Notes under the pieces: model-generated | Seen by the model: only the letters and a program-made list of their open reading frames with translations | Databases searched by the model: none | What the model was told of the DNA's origin: nothing | Part shown: positions 46,959 through 59,488 of the stretch, piece after piece | Numbering within the stretch: the first letter of the stretch is position 1 | Layout of the letters: the number at the start of each line of letters is the position of its first letter | Assembly: GCA_947561395.2 (NCBI GenBank) | Contig: OX387189.1 | Span: forward strand, 26,970,329 to 27,034,328 | DNA: 64,000 nucleotides | DNA from: Buxus sempervirens | Taxonomy: Eukaryota; Streptophyta; Magnoliopsida; Buxales; Buxaceae | Direction of reading: 5' to 3' | Program-made: the position numbers and the translations under genes

Positions 46959-47106
46959 GTTGATCCAACAACTCAGATCGGATCAGCGGGGGGCCCATTT
47001 GTAGCCGACCAACCTGGTCGGCTACATGTATTTTGGTGTGTAGCCGACCTCTTAGGTTGGTTACAAGTAAGTTTATGTGTAGCCAACAACTCAGGTCGGC
47101 TACACT
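46959..47106 (+). repeat. Palindrome array (TGTAGCCGACC…GGTCGGCTACA), four units
   Basis: The units are TGATCCAAC…GATCGGATCA (46960-46985), TGTAGCCGACC…GGTCGGCTACA, TGTAGCCGACC…GGTTGGTTACA and TGTAGCCAAC…GTCGGCTACA. The loop CAACTCAGR in the first and last matches the loop of the first family A palindrome while the stems differ. It lies about 2 kb downstream of the TATA box. Confidence 0.85.
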
Positions 47107-49079
47107 GTTACAAGTGTTGTTTTATGCATTTCTTGATTTGTACACCACTCTAATGTCATGGTTAAACTAAACTAAGCAAGCCAATAGGGTTTTTGAGTCA
47201 CCCGGAAACCCAACATGGGCCATGGACCACCAGTCCAACCAGGAACACTTGTGGGCCTTCCAACGGGGCCCACCAAGCGCAACAAATAATAGAATACAAG
47301 CATGTAACTTAAGCAAGGTAAGTGAATTAGCTAATCGAGCCGGGCAGGCCAAACCCAATGCAACCCACCCGAACCTGATTTGTGGCATGAGCTAATTTAG
47401 CATGGTTTGGCCGAGACCATGGGCTAGGGCCTATGGGGCCCGCCAAAGCCCACCAACCAAGCAAGTAAGGGTTCAAACCCTAACTTGAAAGAAAACCTTG
47501 GGCTTTCCAGCCCAAGTCTGGACTACGGGCCCCAAGCCCAGTGACCAGCCCATGTTGGAAAATCTAACAAGACAACTTAAAAACTCTTGGCAACACTTGT
47601 GTGGCCCACCCAGGGGCCTGCAAACCAATACCGGTCCACTTTTGCATGAAAGACATCTAAGACTCCAATTTGAACAATTAAATAAACTCATCTAACCTAA
47701 GCCCAAAGGGCCTCATAAGCTTAGATTGAGGCCCACCAGGGGATATGTGGGCTTAACCAAGCCCACCAAGGACACCATGGGCCTTCCGACGGGGCCCACC
47801 CAATCAGACTCAGACCACTTAAATTAAACAACATAAAAGCAATTAAAGGGACCCACACCACTTAAGTGGTCCCTCCAGACTTACCAAATTGCATGCTGGA
47901 TTAGGAATCGGGTGAGAAATCAGTGAGTTGACTCAAACCAAGAGGAACCTATGGGACCCGTCACCCGACGGGACGGACTGGGGTGTCTACAGACTTCCCT
48001 GAACCGTAACCAAGACCTTACTTAGAATCTCAAGCCTCAGACCAACCCAATAGACAAACTTAGGCACCCAGGTGTCCGCCTGCAATGTAAAACCCCGACT
48101 TTTTAATAATATTAAAACTTGGATTTTAGGGTTTAGTAATTTATTTAATTGATGGAAAGTTTGAAAAAGGAGATTAAGTGGTCAAACTTGAATTCTCGGG
48201 TGAATCTGGGTGGAAAATCTAATTATATAGATAAGAAGCATCAATTATATTTTATTATATTTTTAACTTATTGTTTTAGGGTGGAGTGTCACAAAGACAA
48301 GTTAGGAATTTCACAAATATCAGCTTAGGCGAATTAAAGGTGAATGATTCTTGTATTATAATTGTAATATATAAGTAGATAATATAAGATGAATTAAATG
48401 GATTTAAATAAGTGATGTGTAATAGTATGGGTGGCAAATCAGTAGATTGAGGGTTATTAGGGCGTTGGTTTAGAGAGTTCGGTGGAGGAGCACCACACTG
48501 GATCATGAAGAGAAGCTGGAGAGGTTTTTGAGAGTAAGTGTAAATGACTATCCGAGCGTTTAGAACAGTTACAACTGTTCAATATCTAGAGAAAACAAAA
48601 CGTTGGATCTGGGAGTTTGAGAGGGGTTGGACTATCAAAAATGTATTGCATTGTTTTAGAAAAAAAAAAAAGAAGAGATTTTCGGTGATGTTCAAGAGTG
48701 GACGACCAATTCTGTTGGAGCGGAAATCGTCCAAGTCCCAGATCAGAAATTTTTAGTTGTCGGAGAATTTCGGAGTGCTGCCAAGTTCCTGATCGGTGGT
48801 GATTTTTGTGGAGTTGGGTTCCAAAAAAACTCAGGCAAGTAGCACCTCTGTTTTGTCATGTTTTATGAACATTTAGAGAACTACTATTGCATCAGCGAGA
48901 TTGTCGTGTTTTGTTCATGATTTAAATGATGGATCTCTGTGTTCAATTGTTTGATTAGATTTAATTTGAGATGGTTTAGAGATGCTATTTAGAGGATGTT
49001 TTTGATGATAATCATGTTTCGGATAGAAGCTTTTGGTTTAGAGTTGAAGTTTTAGCATTTACCGTAAGTTGGAAGTTAC

Positions 49080-49200
49080 CAAAGTAGAAGAAAATACCTG
49101 GCACCAACCTTTAGTATCTGGCGCTAACCTCAAAAAATGAACTAGCGACTAAGGGATTTTACCTGGTGCTAACCTCTCCGAGTTAGCACCAGCCAAAAAA
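49080..49200 (+). repeat. Word array (TGGCGCTAACC / GGTTAGCACCA) in family C LTR
   Basis: Repeats of CTGGCGCTAACCT/CTGGTGCTAACCTC and the inverse GTTAGCACCAG occur here, for example CTGGTGCTAAC…GTTAGCACCAG at 49161-49188. It lies downstream of the donor-like site in the sense direction, where other family C copies carry other words. Confidence 0.6.
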
Positions 49201-50210
49201 AATTTCTATACAGTGCGGCTACTTTAATACATGTTTATAAATATAACTTTAACTTCTAGAACCTCTTCAAATAGGTTCATCTAAGTCCTAATTAACGTCT
49301 AGGCTTATTAGAAATCTATGGAAAGCAAGTGACTAGTATCAATTAGAGGATTATAGTAAAATAAATATTAGATTTCATGTTGTAAATTTCTGCAGCATGG
49401 AGGTTGGGTCTCATTTGAGTTTGTTCTTGTGTCAAGTCCAATTTTAATAATCCTCTTGATTTATCCAAAGTATAAAATGAAGTTCATGAGCTGTAGAACC
49501 ATATGAGAATTAGTTCAAACATTAAAGAATAATGATAAATAGATATTGGGATCAAATATTAGAAGCTTAGAAAATTCTGATTTTCTAGCTCAATGTAAAT
49601 GTAAAATGTGGCTGATTTGGTAATTGTGTTAAACTATAAATTTAGTTTCTGAAACCTGATTAAATTAGTTTATTTAAGATCAAAGTAACATCTAGAGTAT
49701 TAGGTTTATATGAAAATCAGATTATTAAAGTGGATTAAGGGTATTGTTGGGAGACATAATACTAATGGCTTGTAGCAAATTTCTGCAATGTGGAATTGTT
49801 CATTGGGAACAGATTTTCATGTTCTAGCTTATGGTATTACTCCATCTGGTTTATCCAAAAGTTATTTGGGATTCAATGAGCTGTGGTAATCTATGGAAAT
49901 TAAATTAGACAATGAGGAATGAGGAAATATTTGGTCTTAGACCCAATTAGTAAGAGTTAGCAAATTTGAAGTAGTGAACTATTGGGATGGTCATTGGGAA
50001 GTTATCGAATTGATTTAACCTCACAATGGAATTGCTGAATTTTACATTCTGATCTGAATTGTATTTGATATTGGATTCTACATATGTTTATTGGTTGTTG
50101 TCTTGATTAAATATCAATGTCTTCACTATATGTACAAGTTGCTCAAAATTTTTACTATTGAATGGATTTAGCGGCTATCTGAACTAAATTGTTTTGGTTT
50201 GTTATATAAG

Positions 50211-52639
50211 TGTGAGACATGGAGGAAAAATCAATCCATTGACTTTTCGGTCATCACACGGAATTCATAAAAATGGGAGAGTCGCCACCATTCTTTTTAG
50301 GTGTGAATGGACACCAAAATTCATCAAAATAAGCAAAAAAACAAATCTTGAGTAAAAATTACCCTACTTGAAAATAAAATCCAGAGATGAATAAGGGGAT
50401 TAGATTATGAACGGGGGGGAGGTGTTAGGCACCCCCATTCACCCACACAAGGTGGTTGCCAAGTGTTGTTCATGCTCAAAATAAAGAATGCTTGCTAAAG
50501 TAATCAAAAAAGGCTTGAAAAAGATTAAACACATGTATGATTCCTCCACACGAAAAGTCCAATGAATCTTAGACTTTCTTTTATGGAAGTATAACTTCTG
50601 GGACATCACCATTAAAATGGAAATCAAAGCAAAACTTGAACACAACCAAGTTAAGACAAATCCGGAAAATTCGGTAAAAGATGGAGCCATTTGACCATAA
50701 ACCATTCAAATCAAATTCAAATTGAATCAAACCAAATCCATTTAAAAGATTATGATAAATAGAAGACTCATGAAAATTTTCAATTAAATTCGGTTAAAAT
50801 CCTGAGAGTTATGCTCATTTGAAATCTGTTGTTGGAAATCGGTAAAAGTAACAAGTGGGCAACTTTGGAAACTCATTTTGGGAGATTGGCTCCATATAAA
50901 TCCGTGAAAATTTGCATGGATGAAGTATGTAATGCCATCTTTCAAATGAAATAGGCCTCACACCAAACTCCATTCGGATGTGACTTGTGTGACCTCACGA
51001 ACATGCCCAGAGGATCACAGATCAGCACAGAATTGTGCAATAGGGCAGCTCTCAGTAAATCAGTCACACAAGATACAAATGAAATCAAAAAATTATGAAA
51101 CCAATTGGATTTGAAATTAGACTCCCAAATTAAAATACAAAAACAAAAATCACTCAAATCAGACTTAAATTGAGCAGATGGTACTCATTTGAAGTGACAA
51201 GTTCAGCAATCTGGTCTTAACTGACCTGTCAACTTCGACTGAATGGTGTCAAAAATCCACTTCATAAAAATGGCTGAAATTTTACAGACATAAACTAGAC
51301 AGTCTCATCTTTCACATGTCTTTGGAATCACTCCAAAATTCATCCGGACGATGAAGTTATAAGCGTCCGAAGTTAGGGTACAGATGTTGTCCAGTTTTGC
51401 CATTTTTAAGTAAAATTAACCCAAAACAGTGATCAAGTGTGTGTAATCCGTGCAATCTAAATCCAAATCATTTAAAAAAGTGTTGAAAAACCTCCAGGAG
51501 GAAATAAGACCCAAGCTTGGCTCACCATTCTCTTTGATTGGAGAGAATATGCCAAAAACCCTAAAATGGAGCGAAAATGCCCAAAACCGGGAGGTTAGCC
51601 CATGAGGCCTTCAATACTCAAAGATAACTTGCTTGAAATCATTTTGAAAATCATTAGGAGATATCCCCGAACTGCTTAGGGCTATTTATTTCAGATCTAT
51701 CACAATGAATGCGATAGATCCGAAATACAAGCCGATTCCGACAAAATGAGTGCGATGTGTGCATGTGTAAAAATCATCTTAACACATCATGACATATAGC
51801 ATTCAAAGCATATCAATTAAATGGGGGTTCTAAAAACTAGGGTTCCATTCCATTCTCGTTTCCCCTAGTTCTCTCTCCCCGTTTTACGATTTCAAGATAG
51901 TCTTGGAGTACTTTGAGTATGAAACGGTTTTCACAAAACAAAATGCCATTCAAGAGGGTTCTATAACTAAGGATCAATTCCCAGTCTCGTTTCCCCTAGA
52001 TCCCTCTTCACGTTTTATGGCTAGAGGGAGTCTCAAGGTACTTTGAGTAGGGAAAGGGGTTGCATACACAAAGAGTAGGCCATTATTCTACAAAAAGGTA
52101 GAAGAAGGATCTAACCCTAGAATGTAAAGACATTAAAATAAAGAAGTTCCAGGCTTACCTGGGTTTCTAGAAGCAATGCGGCAGCGGTTCCCTTCTTCAC
52201 TCGGAGCTTTCCAATCTCCAACTTCTTGCTCTGAAAACCTTGGCCATTTGCTTGAGGAGAGGCCTCCTATTTATAAGCAAAGGCTAGGGTAAGGGGGAAC
52301 CCTAATGGTAGACACAAAAAAGTATCTACCATTCTCCCACTTAACCCTAGGGTTATTTCCGAGAGTTCCACTTCTTAAACAAAGGATATGATGGTAAAAA
52401 GTGAAAACTTTCGGAAAACAAGGGATTATATTTATATCCGACATATGTCATCAGATACAATGATACTTGCTTGTATCCAACAACTTCCGTCGGATATAAG
52501 AACCCTTTCTTGTATCCGATGACTTGTGTCGAATACAATAGAGAACATTTCAAACTGAATTTTTGTGTTGGTTACAAAATATAGAATGATTTTGGCTACT
52601 TTTTCCTCATTTTCTCAGCGCAATTTTGGGGTGTCTACA
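50211..52639 (-). mobile_element. Family A solo LTR, minus strand, TSD ATAAG
   Basis: Plus strand reads TGTGAGACATGG (50211) to GGGGTGTCTACA (52639), flanked by ATAAG (50206-50210 and 52640-52644). Length is 2429 bp. It is diverged from the other copies. The array at 52432-52539 has three units with TATCCGAC-type arms. Minus TATA is near 52277 (CTTATAAATAGGAGG). Its first-exon frame is interrupted and out of phase. Confidence 0.93.
52432..52539 (-). repeat. Palindrome array, three units (TATCCGAC type)
   Basis: Imperfect palindromes TATATCCGACA…ATCAGATACA, TGTATCCAAC…GTCGGATATA and TGTATCCGAT…GTCGAATACA. One unit fewer than in other family A LTRs, and stem mismatches show decay. Confidence 0.8.
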
Positions 52640-53472
52640 ATAAGTGACTGAAATTACATTGAGAATGATTTTAAGCTGATTTGCAAGCTATATCTATTAA
52701 TTTGCCAAATTTACATAAGGGCAAGACTTAGTGTGGATCCACAGTCTAGTTGTAGGTGAACTTTGTACTTTTTGTTTGGATTAAGTCTAGGGTTCCTTCA
52801 TGCATTTCCTCCATGATGGAGAAGCCTTCCATGAGGGAAGTGCTGCAACAACTCCCTTTCCACCAAGAGGGTGAGGTCACACGAGTATTTCCGCCATGAG
52901 GGCAATGAATTGGTTGTTTGAGCTGTTGTAGTATTTCGACTGGATTGTTTGGAACACTAGTGCTTAGCCACACAAAATAGACAAATTTCATGAGTCCCAA
53001 TACATAAGATTTCCGAATGTGATTGACGATGTATTTCCGAGATTAGACGGATTACTCGTGGTTAATCGTCGTGTATTTTTAATCGTGCATGTTTTAGTAC
53101 TGTTATAACTATATTTTGTACATGCATTGCTACTTGCTGAGATAGTCGTATCTCACTGTTTTGTTTTGTTTTTAGATTTCAGAGAGGATGATACAAGCGG
53201 GTATATGCTTGGTTCAGGTGAGTTCGGGAAAATTTTAGTTGACTCTGATTATGTTATTGCCATTTCATGTTTTCCTTACTCTGATATAGCCATCCTATAT
53301 AGAAAAGTTAACTCCTCGGGGAAGAGTTACGGTTTCATTACGTAACCCAATTCCGGGGTGTTACAAACCCCATCAGGCGGTGGTGACTCCAACATTCCCG
53401 TTTTACCCTCCCGGAGGCACGCATGAAAATCTGTGCGCCCCACGGTGCGGCATTTCCGACGCACGCACAGCC

Positions 53473-53490
53473 TGGTAACTCCACTGGGGA
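53473..53490 (+). other. Primer-binding site of the family B element
   Basis: TGGTAACTCCACTGGGGA starts three bases after the LTR end. It resembles the family A site, with differences at the fourth, tenth and neighbouring positions. It shows the LTR at 44202 is a 5' LTR. Confidence 0.75.
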
Positions 53491-53556
53491 CTTCTCAACC
53501 CAGTAGGACCCTGATTAGAATGAGTCAATGTAAGGGGGATTAGTTGGTTAGGGTTC

Positions 53557-55877
53557 TGTAGACACCCCAAATTGCACAATAATCATCAAAAATCATTATC
53601 TCCTTGAAGGCCAGCACAAAAATTGAAGAAAATAAGTTTTTTACCTGTATCCGGCAACTCAGGCCGGATACAAGTACTCCTCTTTGTATCCGGTGGAACA
53701 TACCGGATACAAGAAAGCTTTAGCGTATCCGGCATTCTATGCCGGATACCTTAAGGCCCTTGTTTATCCGGCCTAACATGCAGGATACATAAGTTTTGCT
53801 CAAAATTAGGGTTTTCCGAGAGCTTTTCACTTTTACCATCATATCCCTCATTAAATGAGTGGAAATCTCGGAAATAGCCTTAGGGTTAAGGTTGGTGGGC
53901 TATAGACATTATGTTGTGTCTACCATTCTCACCAACCCTAACCCTAGCCTTTGCCTATAAATAGGAGGCTCCTCCTTAAGCAAATGGCCATTAACTCTTG
54001 CCTTGAATTCTCGCCAAGAAGAGCTCCAAGAGAAGAGGGAAACCGCTGCGGAAGTGCTTCCAGAACCCAGGTAAGCCTCAAACCCCTTTTTAATTTTTGT
54101 CTTTACATTTCTAGATCTAGATCTCTTCTTCTACCTTTCTGTAGAATAAAGCCTTTTTGTGTGTATGAAAATCCTTCCTCGGCTCAAAGTATCTCAAGAC
54201 TCCCCCTAGCCGTAAAACGTGAAGGCGGGATCTAGGAGAAACGAGACTGGGGATTAACCCTAGTACTAGAACCCTATCTTGCATAAGCCTTCTGAATCTA
54301 TGTAAACCGTTCTATATTCAAAGTACCCCATGATTATCTTGAAGAATCGTGTTTAACGGGAAGAGAGAACAAAGAGAAACGATAATGGAACGGAACCCTA
54401 GGTTGTTTTAGAACCGTATTTTGATGAATATGAGAATGCATGCTATGTTGTCATATTGTTCTTGAATGATTTTCACTTACACATACATTGCATCCGTTTT
54501 GGCGGGATAGGCACATATGTTGGGTTTATTGCATTTATTGTGATAAATCTGAAATAAATGGCCTCAATCAATTCTGTAATGTTTTTAAAAGGTTTTTAAA
54601 GGATTTGTATTCATTTTGCACGAATCACACACACTTTATCACAGTTTTGAGTTGGTTTTGTTCAAAAAGGGCTTTACTTGACAGCAACTGTACCCCAACT
54701 TCGGACACTCATAACTTCATCGTCCGGATGAATTTTGGAGTGATTCTAGAACCATGGGAAAGGTGAGGCTGTCTATTTTATGTCCACCAAATGTTATTAA
54801 TTTCTATCGAACGGATGTTTTACACCTCTCTGTCGAAGTTGATTGGACAGTTCAGGTTCAAATACAGAACTTGTCACTTCGACGGAGCGCCATGTGTTCG
54901 TTTTAAGTCCGATTCAAGTGATTTTTGTTTCTGGGTACTCCTTTATGAGTCTATTTTCAAATACATTTGGTTTCATAATTGTTTGACTCCATTTGTATTA
55001 TTGGTAACAGATTTACTCAGAACTGCTCAATGGCACTTTTCTGGGTAAATCTGTGATCTTCAGGGCGTGTTCGGGAGACCACCCAAGGCACATCCGAGTG
55101 AATTTTTGTATGAGGCTAGTTTCTTTCGAAAGATGGCCATACAGACTTCAATCACACCAAATTTCATGGATTTGTATGGAGTGGATTTTTCTAGGTGATT
55201 TTCCAAACTTGCCTACTTGCCACTTTTGATTTTCTCCAGCAGCAACTTCAAAGGAGCATAACTCCTAGGATTTTAATCGGAATGGGGTGAAATTTTGCAT
55301 GAGACTATTATTTACCATAACTTTTCAAATGGATTTGGTTTGGTTCCATTTAAAATTGGATTTGAATGATTTCAAGACTAATGGCATTACTTTTCACCGA
55401 ATTTTTCGGATTTGATTCAACTTGGCTTTGTACACTCTTTTGCTTGGATTTTTATCCTTATATGACATTTCAGAAATGATATTGACATAAGAGAAGATCT
55501 AAAATCCATTTGGATCTTCATGTGAATATATCATACACTTGTTCCTTTTTCAAGGCTTTTGATAATTTTTAGCAAGCTTTCTTATTTCTTTTTTTGCATG
55601 AACAAACACTTGGCAACCACCTTGTGTGGGTGAATGGGGGTGCCTAACACCTTCCCCAGTTCATAATCTAATCCCCTTACCCATCTCTGGATTTGATTTT
55701 CAAGTAGGGTTATTTTTACCCTAGAAGTTGTCTTTTAGCTATTTTTGCTTATTTTTGAACTTTTTGGTGTCCATTCTCACCTCAAAATTTTGAATGGTGG
55801 CTACTCTCCCAATTTTGCGTTGAGCCCGTATACGGACGGAGGGTGAATCATCCCGGTGATTTTTCCCGTGTCTCACA
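53557..55877 (+). mobile_element. Family A solo LTR, TSD GGTTC
   Basis: TGTAGACACCCC to CGTGTCTCACA, 2321 bp, flanked by GGTTC (53552-53556 and 55878-55882). Short form, close to the full element's LTRs. Array 53646-53790, TATA at 53956, first-exon frame from 53984 open for 29 codons to CAG|GTAAG. It lies 67 bases downstream of the family B PBS. Confidence 0.95.
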
Positions 55878-56076
55878 GGTTCTCACTATCTCGTTTAGTA
55901 AAGTATAGAATACACGCTAATACATCTTCTGGGAAGTCCTGTCAAAGGGACACGATAATTGCCCAAGGAAAGTGGAATTTAAGCGGTCCCCTGTGACCCT
56001 CCACTTACCTGGGGACTCTCCCGGAATCTCGTATTGCGTGAACGTTATATATGCACATGCATATATAACATTCATA
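55878..56076 (+). mobile_element. Internal leader of family B element, with near-palindrome
   Basis: Leader sequence after the nested LTR. Around 56037-56090 a near-perfect inverted structure has arms TGAACGTTATATATG and CATATATAACGTTCA. The structure overlaps the presumed left end of the next family C LTR. No gene. Confidence 0.5.
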
Positions 56077-57696
56077 TATAACGTTCACGGCACCGACTTG
56101 TCCTCGGGCCCTACTTATGGGCCCAAAAGAACCTAATAAGTATAATCATCCTGGGCAATTACAAAGTAATCATCAGAGTGTATAAGCAATAAGAAGCATG
56201 GAATAAAATTTTCCATCTAACAAAAGGTCACCTGTATAATAACTCCAAAAGATAAGATATCTATGGGTACAAAAGACAACTAAGATCTCACCATCACTAT
56301 CTCTCACATGAACATTCATATATAACATTGATAATCTAAAGATAGTTCTCAAGTTTATAAGTCCAAAAAGAATATTTTCATCCCATTTACAATTCCCCAA
56401 AAACAAAATACAACATCACAAGAGAATCATACTATGGGTGGTAGTAGTCCTCGGGCATGTACTTAAGATCACCCTCAACCTCTACCCCAGTACGTGGCTC
56501 ATCAAAAGGATCTGAAAACAAATCTGGTAAAATAAAACACGCGTGAGACGAGAGTCCCAGTAAGTAGCAAACATGCATGTATAGAAACAGTTTATGCAGT
56601 TTTATAACATCATGATAATATTCACAAACATAAAGTGTAATTCTCAGGTCAAAGTATCTCAATCGGATAAAAGCAATCAAATACTGCAAGCATGTCTTAT
56701 TAAGACTCATGGATTAGTGTGTCTCTAAATTAGATTAATGACCACTGTCCATTTGCCACCTACACGACTTACAGAACGAAGCCTATCTAGGGACATCTCA
56801 GCAAGTGGAGCACCCATGTACGGGTTGGCAAGTGACAACCAAACCAATAATCAAGGCCAAGTGGAATACCCTATCCACTACTAAACCAAACCGTATGAAT
56901 CACAAGAACTCTCGTTGATACCCCACGGCGGGTGGTTGCCGTAGCACCTTTATGCCCCAAAAGGGCCTCACTGATACCCCACAATGGAAAGTTATATGGG
57001 CAAGGACATTAACGCTAACAAGCCAATACCAACACGCTGACTAGACTCATTGTGGATCCACATTAAGAACAACGTCTTATTAGACGACTCACAATTCAAA
57101 ACCAAACCATTTAAATCCATGAATAAAACCAGTGCTCAAACAAGGGCCAAGTGAAATTCCTCATCCACCACCAATAAAATCATAGGCCAAGAGTCTTGTC
57201 AAATCACATAATAGTTTTTCAACCTCGCTTTCATAAATCCAAATCAAGCGAAATGAATACCATAAAATCTTCAAAATACATATTCGGTGAGTGGGATAGT
57301 CTTAAGATTCCCAATAAAGTTACCATACCAAAAATCAATAGATTTCGAGACAAAAAATTTTTGACCTTGAAAAATATTCCAAGTTTGGTTAAAAACGTGG
57401 ACTTTTTGGGTATATGATTTTTCTAGGTAAATCTACAAGAAGTTTTGGGCTCAAATTTGGATCATAGTCTAATGAAGGGTAGACGACTTTTTTAGAATTT
57501 TATGAGATTCTTAATCACTCATTTGGGTATCAAACTCGAAAAGTAGGCTTTGATGAAAATCGGGCAAAATTGAAAATTTAGGTATGAACTGGAAATTTGA
57601 CTTTTTATTAGTGAGGAATTAGGTCTTGGGAAACTGTTGTAGGAGGTTTAGGTTGTTTGGAAAACTGTTGAGGAAGAAAGGGGTGAAGAACTTCAA

Positions 57697-57870
57697 AATA
57701 GGGCTCACGATTAGTTTTCACGATTAATCGCCAGAAGCGATTAGCTCCCACGATTAGGTCCGCAATTAGTCACCGACCAAATCCTAATTTGCGATTAGCT
57801 TTGGTATTAATCATCTAGACTAATCCTGTTACTAACAGAGACTGTTTTTGGGGGTTTGGGCTCAGGATTA
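57697..57870 (-). repeat. Word array (CGATTA…TAATCG) in family C LTR
   Basis: Many CGATTAG/CTAATCG-type words occur, including CACGATTAATCGCC and GCGATTAGC…. The left flank (GAGGAAGAAAGGGGTGAAGA) aligns with 10230-10250, where the homologous LTR has GCTCGA words instead. Confidence 0.6.
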
Positions 57871-59164
57871 ATCACCACCTCGGGTTCTAAATTTTTTTTT
57901 CTTTTGGCTATTTTCCAACACCAAATCCATACAAACCATTCATAACATTTCCAACACCAAATGGAATGATCATAAAACATCCGAACATGCTCAAAAACAC
58001 CTTCCAAAATAGGAATCTGTCCAAAATACATATAAACACATGTCCAACCACATGAATCCTCATTCAACCTACCAAACTCAAACCCAAAACTGAAATGTGA
58101 TCAATATAGGTTAGAAATCCATAGCAAATCAATAGAAAACTAAACAAGATTGTTATACAACCAAAACCCTACGAATTTTAGAAGCAAAAAACCAACATGC
58201 AAGATCATTTTTTCAAATAAATCAAACTCTAGAGAGAGAATACGAATTTTTATAATACATTTTGGTTTGAAGGGCTTGCTACTTACTTGTTAATGGATAA
58301 GCTTACTTCTCTTCAATCTCTCCTCTTCTTCTCCTTCTTTTCCTCCTTGTCCTTCCTCTTCAAGCTTTCAAGCAAGCTCCCACTCTTCTTCTTGTTCTAC
58401 ACATCCAATACAAAAGAATGAGGGTTCAAAACACTTAATATTTTAGTTAGGGCATCCTTTTATATGCTTTATTTTTGGTCTTTTAAATTTGCCCCTAAAC
58501 AAAACCTTTATTCCACTAAATCCTTAAGATGTACCTAAGGTATGCTAGGGGGTACCTTAGTGTTAAGTGAGGATACCTTAGTGTTATTTGAAGGGTACCT
58601 TGGTGTTTTAAGAGGGTTTACCGTAGTTATTCAAGGAGTTATACTTTAGGCATGCTTAAGAGGTATAGGAAGTTACACAAGGGGTACTTTAGTTATACAA
58701 AGGGGGTACCTTAGTTATATAAGAGGGTATTTCAATTATAAAAATGAGGGTACCTTAGGTATTCAAGTTGGGTACCTTAGGCAAAGCAAGGGGGTACCTT
58801 AGGTGTAGAAGTGGGGTATCTTAGGCAATACAAGTGGGTACCTTAGTTATATAAAGGGATACTTTAGGTAATCCTTGGGTGGTACCTTGGGTAATGCATG
58901 GGTGTACTTTGGGTAATATATGAGTGTACCTTAGGCATCACAACGAGGTACTTTAGGTATACAAGTGGGGTACTTTAGGCAATACAAAAGGGTACTTTAG
59001 GTATACAAGTGGGGTTCTTTAGGCAATTCAAAGGGTACTTTATATATACAAATGGGATAACTTAGGCAATACGAGTGAGGTACTTTAGGCAATACAAGTA
59101 GGGTACCTTAATTCTATAAGGGGTACTTCAGGTAATACTTGGGTGGTACATTGGGTAATGCATA

Positions 59165-59488
59165 TTTAACATCCTGTCAGACAGCTATGAATGGGTAGTC
59201 TCACTTGGAGTTCTACAGGCATGGATGTGCATATGGTTGGGATCCCACAACGCTCAGGGATGCTATAAGTAGTCTTAAGATCCCCTACTAAGCAAGAGGC
59301 CTTTTAAGGTAAAACATGGGACTAAATCCCCTTGGAACCCTGAAGTTAAGCGTGTTCAAGTAAGAGCAGTGCTAGGATGGGTGACCACTGGGAAGTTTTC
59401 TTGTGTTATCCCTTGAGAACAATTCCATGAGGGCCCATTGGGCCCAGAATGGACAATATCTTGCTAGGTATGGGTCTAGGACGTTATA
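59165..59488 (+). mobile_element. Cassandra-like TRIM solo LTR carrying 5S sequence, TSD GCATA
   Basis: A 324-bp unit flanked by GCATA (59160-59164 and 59489-59493). Its ends TTTAACATCC and GACGTTATA look like mutated TGTAACATCC and GAYGTTACA. It contains a 5S rRNA-derived segment (59321-59412) and a GGACAATATC segment near its end, both known from Cassandra TRIM LTRs. The flanking minisatellite is restored exactly if it is removed. It is a solo LTR. Confidence 0.8.
59321..59412 (+). pseudogene. 5S rRNA-derived segment in the Cassandra-like LTR
   Basis: It corresponds to the later three quarters of plant 5S rRNA, with AAGTTAAGCGTG and GGATGGGTGACC matching the internal RNA polymerase III promoter regions (A box and C box) and CTGGGAAG further on. 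Several substitutions occur and the 5' end is not 5S. It is not a functional rRNA gene. Confidence 0.85.

Larger units (their letters stand above)
48086..53365 (+). mobile_element. Family C solo LTR with nested family A LTR
   Basis: Terminal sequences are TGTAAAACCCCG (48086) and CCGGGGTGTTACA (53365). Reversed, its right end matches the left end of the copy at 5666, so this copy is inverted relative to that one. The plus strand has a TATA-like TATTTTATTATATTT stretch near 48245, then GA-rich leader and a donor-like CAG|GCAAGT near 48836. The flanks, TGCAA left and AACCC right, are not a clean duplication. Comparison with other family B LTRs suggests a 3-base loss on the right side. Without the nested LTR it is about 2.85 kb. 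Confidence 0.75.
44202..53469 (+). mobile_element. Family B 5' LTR, plus strand, interrupted
   Basis: Starts TGTAAGCACCTCATTTTTGCG and ends ACGCACGCACA, followed by a PBS (53473-53490), so it is a 5' LTR. The copy is about 4 kb without the nested LTR. Promoter: five-unit palindrome array (44764-45008) and TATA (45018-45025). A splice-donor-like GGTAAGG lies near 45296. A second array with a different word is at 46959-47106. The part before the insertion (47946-48085) and after it (53366-53469) aligns with the ends of the family B LTRs at 2899 and 60613. The 3' LTR is not in the window. Confidence 0.8.

Noticed and set aside
45291..47695. Several short frames in the family B LTR
   Set aside because: They lie in LTR DNA with no conserved motif, and phases are inconsistent.
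13079..53790. Palindrome arrays as CRISPR-like repeats
   Set aside because: Spacers are only about 10-15 bases, units are degenerate, and the context is plant LTR promoters with no cas genes.
59321..59412. Functional 5S rRNA gene
   Set aside because: Only part of 5S is present, with substitutions, inside an LTR flanked by a target duplication.
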